Assembly: GCA_958349075.1 (NCBI GenBank) | Contig: CATWBR010000145.1 | Span: 1 to 9,943, forward strand | Reading direction: 5' to 3' | Origin: an uncultured Clostridium sp. | GTDB lineage: Bacteria; Bacillota; Clostridia; Lachnospirales; Lachnospiraceae | Length of the DNA: 9,943 nucleotides | Shown: in pieces, positions 6,632-9,943 of the stretch | How positions within the stretch are numbered: position 1 is the stretch's first letter | Layout: every line of letters starts with the position of its first letter | Made by a program: the position numbers and the translations under genes | The notes under the pieces: model-generated | What the model was told of the DNA's origin: nothing | The model's database searches: none | Seen by the model: the letters and a program-made list of their open reading frames with translations, nothing else

Positions 6632-7507
6632 TCAGGTTCCAAAGCACAGATCCAGAAAGCACTGCATCGGAACCGTGATAAATTTGTCCTTGCGGTAAAT
6701 CAATGAAAGCGTCCAGGGAAACTCGGGATCCTTTAAGTGAACCTGATGTACCCGCGTATTGTTAAATTTGTCCACCAGCGGTTTCGGCAGTATGCAGATG
6801 CCCTGATTATCGGCAACCATCTCAAATAACAGTTCCCACTGATAGCTCTCGAATGTGACATCCGGTACAAACCCCGCTTCCCGGCATTTTTCCAATACTA
6901 CGTCATGGAACATATAATCCGGTGTTACGAGCAGGAACTTCTCTCCCCTGAGAGCTGAAAATGAAACGCTGCGCTTTGATGCAAGCGGATGCTTCCGCGA
7001 AACCAGCAGAACGGCTTCCGAGGTGTAGCTCGGCCGTTTATAAAATTTGTCATCGGAAAACGGTTCTATCACAATTCCCATATCCAGTTTTCCGGCTGCT
7101 ACCAGCTCATGGACTGCTTTTGATGTAATTTCCTCTATTTTAAGATCGATTCCCGGATATGTTTCACGGAATTTGTACAGAATCGAAAAGAAATAGATAG
7201 CTCCGGCCGTCGGCGGAATCCCCAGCTTCAGCGTGCCGTTTGCACTGTGGAGACGCTGAAACAGTTCCTGCGTCTGCGTATGATAAAAATCCAGTATCCT
7301 GACTGCATATTCGTAAAAAACATCTCCCTGCGCCGTCAACTGGAACTCCTTAGCTCCCCGGTTAATAAGCTCCATCTGGAACTCTTCCTCCAGAGCCCGG
7401 ATTGCCTTGCTGAGTGTCGACTGGCTTACAAAGAGTTTTTCTGCGGCTTTAGTGAAACTGCCCTGCCGGACAATTTCCACATAATAATTTAGCTGATTCA
7501 AAGTCAT
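6632..7507 (-). CDS. LysR-type transcriptional regulator
   Basis: A 291-residue DNA-binding regulator. The N-terminal winged helix-turn-helix (about residues 1-60) carries the typical pattern GSFTKAAEKLFVSQSTLSKA at 16-35. It is followed by a linker helix and an effector-binding domain from about residue 92 to the end. The start at 7507 is chosen because the family begins right at the MTLNQLNYY stretch and GGGAGG/AGGAAG sequences lie just upstream; an in-frame ATG at 7648 would add 47 residues with no family resemblance. A TGTTAAAAT extended -10 element for this gene lies at about 7556-7548 on the minus strand. The downstream operon has a dyad placed as expected for this family, so the regulator probably activates the transporter and CoA-transferase genes in response to their substrate. 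Autoregulation, or control of the divergent DUF3870 gene, is possible but not shown. Confidence 0.92.
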   Translation of the reverse strand: MTLNQLNYYVEIVRQGSFTKAAEKLFVSQSTLSKAIRALEEEFQMELINRGAKEFQLTAQGDVFYEYAVRILDFYHTQTQELFQRLHSANGTLKLGIPPTAGAIYFFSILYKFRETYPGIDLKIEEITSKAVHELVAAGKLDMGIVIEPFSDDKFYKRPSYTSEAVLLVSRKHPLASKRSVSFSALRGEKFLLVTPDYMFHDVVLEKCREAGFVPDVTFESYQWELLFEMVADNQGICILPKPLVDKFNNTRVHQVHLKDPEFPWTLSLIYRKDKFITVPMQCFLDLCFGT

Positions 7508-7606
7508 GACTTCCTGCCTCCCCCATTTCCCCAACTTTAACAACGTCATTTTAACACATCCTTCCGTTTCCCGCCAGAACAATTCCGTCCCGCCCTTTTC
7601 CATCAC

Positions 7607-7639
7607 GCGGATATAAAGCGGACAGAAAGCGGATATTTG
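7607..7639. repeat. Three 11-bp phased direct repeats
   Basis: GCGGATATAAA, GCGGACAGAAA and GCGGATATTTG start at 7607, 7618 and 7629, exactly 11 bp apart and so on one face of the helix. They lie in the divergent region between the LysR-type gene and the second DUF3870 gene. They look like a set of regulator-binding half-sites, upstream of both inferred promoters. Confidence 0.6.
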
Positions 7640-7671
7640 ACACATCACCCTCTGTTTTTAGAGGACAAACC

Positions 7672-7727
7672 AAAATCCGGATTTTTTCCTATGGAAAAAT
7701 TGACGTGGTATTGATATAATCTCATGG
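7672..7727 (+). promoter_or_regulatory. Promoter of the second DUF3870 gene with overlapping dyads
   Basis: TATAAT at 7715-7720 is preceded by TG at 7712-7713, forming an extended -10. A weak -35 (TGGAAA, 7692-7697) is 17 bases upstream. Two dyads lie here: the 14-bp palindrome AAAATCCGGATTTT (7672-7685) and TTTTTCC-TAT-GGAAAAA (7683-7699), which covers the -35. The second is well placed for a repressor. Transcription would start near 7727. Confidence 0.6.
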
Positions 7728-7793
7728 TGAGAAAAGAATTGAAGCCATATAAAGACGGTACATTGAAGAAAGACCGGAAGGAGAACTAAAACC

Positions 7794-8114
7794 ATGTATA
7801 ATAATGATACTCTGCTGATAGTAGGCCAGGCTAAACCGAGCCGCGAGGATGCCATCTATACGCTCCACGGAGAATTTTACATCAGCCTCGTAGTTGAAAA
7901 AGACTCGGGAAAGATCCTGGACATCGAATGCAATACCATCCTTGCCGTCACAAGGAATTTTGTAGCATCCATGTTTATCGGCAAAAGCATCAAAACGGAT
8001 CTGGATGAATTGGAGCGGACAATCAAAGAACGCTACTTCGCCCTGACCCAAAAACCGTTAATCGCCTGTATGAAAGACGCTCATAACCGGTATATGATGG
8101 TGGCGGAAAAGTAA
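7794..8114 (+). CDS. DUF3870 family protein, copy 2
   Basis: A 106-residue probable cytoplasmic protein of unknown function, paralogous to the protein at 152-490. Shared positions include G11, AK at 13-14, S-x-EDAI at 16-21, TD at 68-69, R80, AL-x-QK at 83-87 and DA-x-NRY at 95-100. The pattern of hydrophobic strands, a long helix and a conserved C-terminal helix suggests a compact single domain. GGAAGGAGA at 7774-7782 is a good ribosome binding site for the ATG. The gene is alone on its strand: it diverges from the LysR-type gene and converges on the symporter gene. No catalytic residues or cofactor motif can be named. The family call rests on remembered conserved features. Confidence 0.82.
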   Translation: MYNNDTLLIVGQAKPSREDAIYTLHGEFYISLVVEKDSGKILDIECNTILAVTRNFVASMFIGKSIKTDLDELERTIKERYFALTQKPLIACMKDAHNRYMMVAEK

Positions 8115-8190
8115 TAAACCTGGGCCAGTCCCGAACAGCCAAAATTGGAGAAAAAGATCTGTCGGAATAAAATTTAGGGTATTCCATGTA

Positions 8191-8237
8191 AAACAGCCGT
8201 GGAAACCGGCAGAATAGTCTGCTGTTTCCACGGCTGT
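8191..8237. terminator. Bidirectional terminator between DUF3870 copy 2 and the symporter
   Basis: ACAGCCGTGGAAAC (8193-8206) pairs perfectly over 14 bp with GTTTCCACGGCTGT (8224-8237), with an inner GCAGA/TCTGC stem. On the minus strand it is followed by TTTT, so it best serves the symporter gene, whose stop codon is at 8292. The T-tract in the plus direction is weak. Confidence 0.75.
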
Positions 8238-8291
8238 ATATAACTTCTTTGTTAAAGAATTTGCATTCCCCGTTTAAGGAATTATACTTTT

Positions 8292-9647
8292 CTATTTCAG
8301 CTTCTGTCCTGCCTTTATAACAACTCCACTGAGCGCCAGCAGAGCCATAATGTTCGGAATTACCATAAGTCCGTTGAAGAAGTCTGCCAGTGACCATACA
8401 AGTTCCAGCTTCAGGGTTGAACCGATCACAATACAGATAACAACAATCACGGAATATATCTTAGCTGCATTGTCACCGAACAGGTATTTTGCATTAATCA
8501 GGCCAAAGAAATGCCAGCCGAGGATTGTTGAAAATGCAAAGAACAGCAAGCAGACTGCTACAAATATAATGCCGAATGTGCCGAATCCCTGCATAAATGC
8601 GGCCTGTGTAAGAGCCGTGCCGTCTTTACCTGAATTCATAGCGCCTGTTGTAAGCACTGAGAATACGGTCAGGTTCAGGATAATGAATGTATCGACAAAC
8701 ACGCTGATCATTGCGCAGAGTCCCTGCTGATGAGGCGTTTCCGCTTTTGCTCTTGCATGGGCATGAGGTGTGGAACCCATACCGGCCTCATTGGAGAATA
8801 ATCCTCTTGCCACACCGAAGCGGATCGCTTCTTTTACTGCAATACCGGCACCGGCGCCGAGCACTGCTTTAGGGTCAAAAGCTCCCACAAAAATCATTCT
8901 GAATGCTTCCGGAATCTGAGTAAAGTTCATTGCAATCAGGATAACGCTTCCCACAATGTAAACACCTGCCATAATCGGAACGATCTTTTCAACTACTGCA
9001 GCAAGCCTCTGTGTACCGCCAAGGAAAATGAATGCTGCGAATGCCGCAACAACGATACCTATGGCTATCGGAGGAATGTTCAGGTTAAATACATGGAACA
9101 CTTCTACGAAGGCAGCTCCGATGGAGTTGGACTGAACCATATTGCCCATGAATCCAAGCGCCAGGATGATGAAAATTGCGAATAAAGTGGCAAGCACCTT
9201 TCCGAATGTTCCCTTGAAGGCCGCCTTGATATAGTAAACAGGGCCTCCCGTCACTTCACCGTTCACCTCAGTTTTATAGGTCTGCGCAAGCACTGCCTCT
9301 GCATAAATCGTAGCCATTCCGAAGAAGGCACTGATCCACATCCAGAAAATCGCTCCCGGGCCGCCGCCGATCAGTGCTGTTGCAGCACCCGCCAGGTTTC
9401 CGGTACCAACCTGCGCTGCTATAGCCGTTGCTATAGACTGGAACGGGCTCATCTCACCCTTCTCATGCTTTTCGCCATTCAGCTTGATATGGCCGAATAC
9501 CTGCCTGCATCCCTCACCGAATTTTCTCACCTGGATAAATTTCAACCTGATTGTGTAGTACACACCCGTACCGCATAACAGTACGATCAGGAGAAAACTC
9601 CAGAGAAAATCGTTACCTTTTGTTACCAATGCTAATAATGCGTCCAT
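8292..9647 (-). CDS. Sodium:alanine/glycine symporter (AGCS family)
   Basis: A 451-residue integral membrane protein that takes up alanine or glycine with sodium. It shows the AGCS family pattern: about eleven hydrophobic segments, GTGNLAGA at 81-88, GGPVYYI at 135-141, and the signature stretch GLFSNEAGMGSTPHAHA at 282-298. Length is normal for the family and the protein looks intact. AGAGGAGG lies about nine bases before the ATG. The gene is preceded by a glycine riboswitch and a leader terminator, so glycine is very likely a substrate and its level controls expression. It is the only gene of its transcript within the window and ends at the terminator shared with the second DUF3870 gene. 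The choice between glycine, alanine or both cannot be settled from sequence alone; the riboswitch favours glycine. Confidence 0.95.
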   Translation of the reverse strand: MDALLALVTKGNDFLWSFLLIVLLCGTGVYYTIRLKFIQVRKFGEGCRQVFGHIKLNGEKHEKGEMSPFQSIATAIAAQVGTGNLAGAATALIGGGPGAIFWMWISAFFGMATIYAEAVLAQTYKTEVNGEVTGGPVYYIKAAFKGTFGKVLATLFAIFIILALGFMGNMVQSNSIGAAFVEVFHVFNLNIPPIAIGIVVAAFAAFIFLGGTQRLAAVVEKIVPIMAGVYIVGSVILIAMNFTQIPEAFRMIFVGAFDPKAVLGAGAGIAVKEAIRFGVARGLFSNEAGMGSTPHAHARAKAETPHQQGLCAMISVFVDTFIILNLTVFSVLTTGAMNSGKDGTALTQAAFMQGFGTFGIIFVAVCLLFFAFSTILGWHFFGLINAKYLFGDNAAKIYSVIVVICIVIGSTLKLELVWSLADFFNGLMVIPNIMALLALSGVVIKAGQKLK

Positions 9648-9702
9648 TTTTGTTATCCTCCTCTATGTTTTAATTGCGCTGCCGTTTTGCGGCAATAAAA
9701 TA

Positions 9703-9724
9703 AGAGCTGATAAATACCAGCTCT
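9703..9724 (-). terminator. Leader terminator of the glycine riboswitch
   Basis: On the minus strand AGAGCTGGT pairs with ATCAGCTCT (one G-U) around a four-base loop and is followed by the T-rich TATTTTATT. It lies between the aptamer and the ribosome binding site, as expected for a transcriptional expression platform. A short second hairpin (9680-9694) lies between it and the start codon. Confidence 0.65.
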
Positions 9725-9780
9725 CCAAAGAGTAGAACATTTGCATACAACGGGACTTATCCCATTGCTTTTTATGTATG

Positions 9781-9871
9781 CCCTGTCCTTTTGCCTGAGA
9801 GATCAACAGATACCATGGACTTGAATCTGTCTTACACCTTCGGCGCTCCTCAAAATGGAGACTCTCCAGAG
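9781..9871 (-). ncRNA. Glycine riboswitch aptamer
   Basis: Read on the minus strand, the segment has the glycine aptamer hallmarks in order: CTCTGGAGAG (from 9871), GCCGAAGG in the middle (around 9844-9837) and CTCTCAGGCAAAAGGACAG (ending near 9783). P1 can form between CUCUG (9871-9867) and CAGGG (9785-9781). The CTCTGGAGAG opening resembles the second aptamer of tandem glycine riboswitches. Upstream, to the window edge, only short hairpins are visible and no first aptamer core. It controls the symporter gene at 9647. Confidence 0.93.
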
Positions 9872-9943
9872 TACCCTACCGCTTCTATAGACAGAAGCTC
9901 CCGTTGCCTGCCCAGATGCAGGACGGAACTGATAGGATATATA
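9872..9943 (-). promoter_or_regulatory. 5' part of the glycine riboswitch leader, cut by the window edge
   Basis: On the minus strand two short hairpins precede the aptamer: CCTGC/GCAGG and GCTTCT/AGAAGC. They could be a vestigial (ghost) first aptamer of a type-2 singleton riboswitch. An AT-rich stretch at the edge (9943-9930) might hold the -10 element, but the -35 would be outside the window. A complete first aptamer farther upstream cannot be excluded. Confidence 0.4.

Noticed and set aside
7508..7648. 47-residue N-terminal extension of the LysR-type regulator
   Set aside because: The family begins at the residue encoded at 7507, a good ribosome binding site is there, and the extension covers the inferred promoter.
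7724..7789. 21-codon lysine-rich reading frame ending five bases before DUF3870 copy 2
   Set aside because: Its ATG lies before or at the inferred transcription start and has no ribosome binding site, so it is probably not translated as a leader peptide.

Overview
The window looks like chromosome from an anaerobic gut Firmicute of the class Clostridia, most likely a Lachnospiraceae close to [Clostridium] symbiosum. The main evidence is the 450-residue glutamate dehydrogenase. From memory it is very similar to the NAD-specific C. symbiosum enzyme and keeps all its catalytic residues at matching positions. Strong AGGAGG-type ribosome binding sites, intrinsic terminators with long stems and a glycine riboswitch also fit this group. 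No phage, insertion sequence, CRISPR, rRNA or tRNA was seen.

Left part, plus strand (152-3454): a small DUF3870 protein, a hairpin-rich 246-base intergenic stretch with an intrinsic terminator, then a probable two-gene operon. That operon encodes a divergent serine-hydroxymethyltransferase-like PLP enzyme and NAD-type glutamate dehydrogenase. It ends at a bidirectional terminator.

Middle part, minus strand (7507 down to 3666): a LysR-type regulator with its own terminator, then a two-gene operon of a major facilitator transporter and an acetyl-CoA hydrolase/transferase-family CoA-transferase. A perfect 25-bp dyad sits about 63 bp upstream of the inferred transcription start of that operon, which is where LysR-type activators usually bind. 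The simplest reading is a substrate-inducible module that imports a small carboxylic acid and charges it with CoA.

Right part: a second DUF3870 gene on the plus strand (7794-8114), diverging from the LysR gene across a regulatory region with three helically phased 11-bp repeats and a dyad over the -35 region. It is followed by a shared terminator and a minus-strand sodium:alanine/glycine symporter controlled by a glycine riboswitch that runs up to the right edge.

Together the genes point to amino-acid and short-chain-acid metabolism: glycine or alanine uptake under glycine control, a PLP enzyme acting on an amino acid, oxidative deamination of glutamate, and CoA transfer in fermentation. The least explained parts are the SHMT-like enzyme, which lacks several residues normally essential for that activity; the two DUF3870 paralogues; and the structured leader before the SHMT-like gene.
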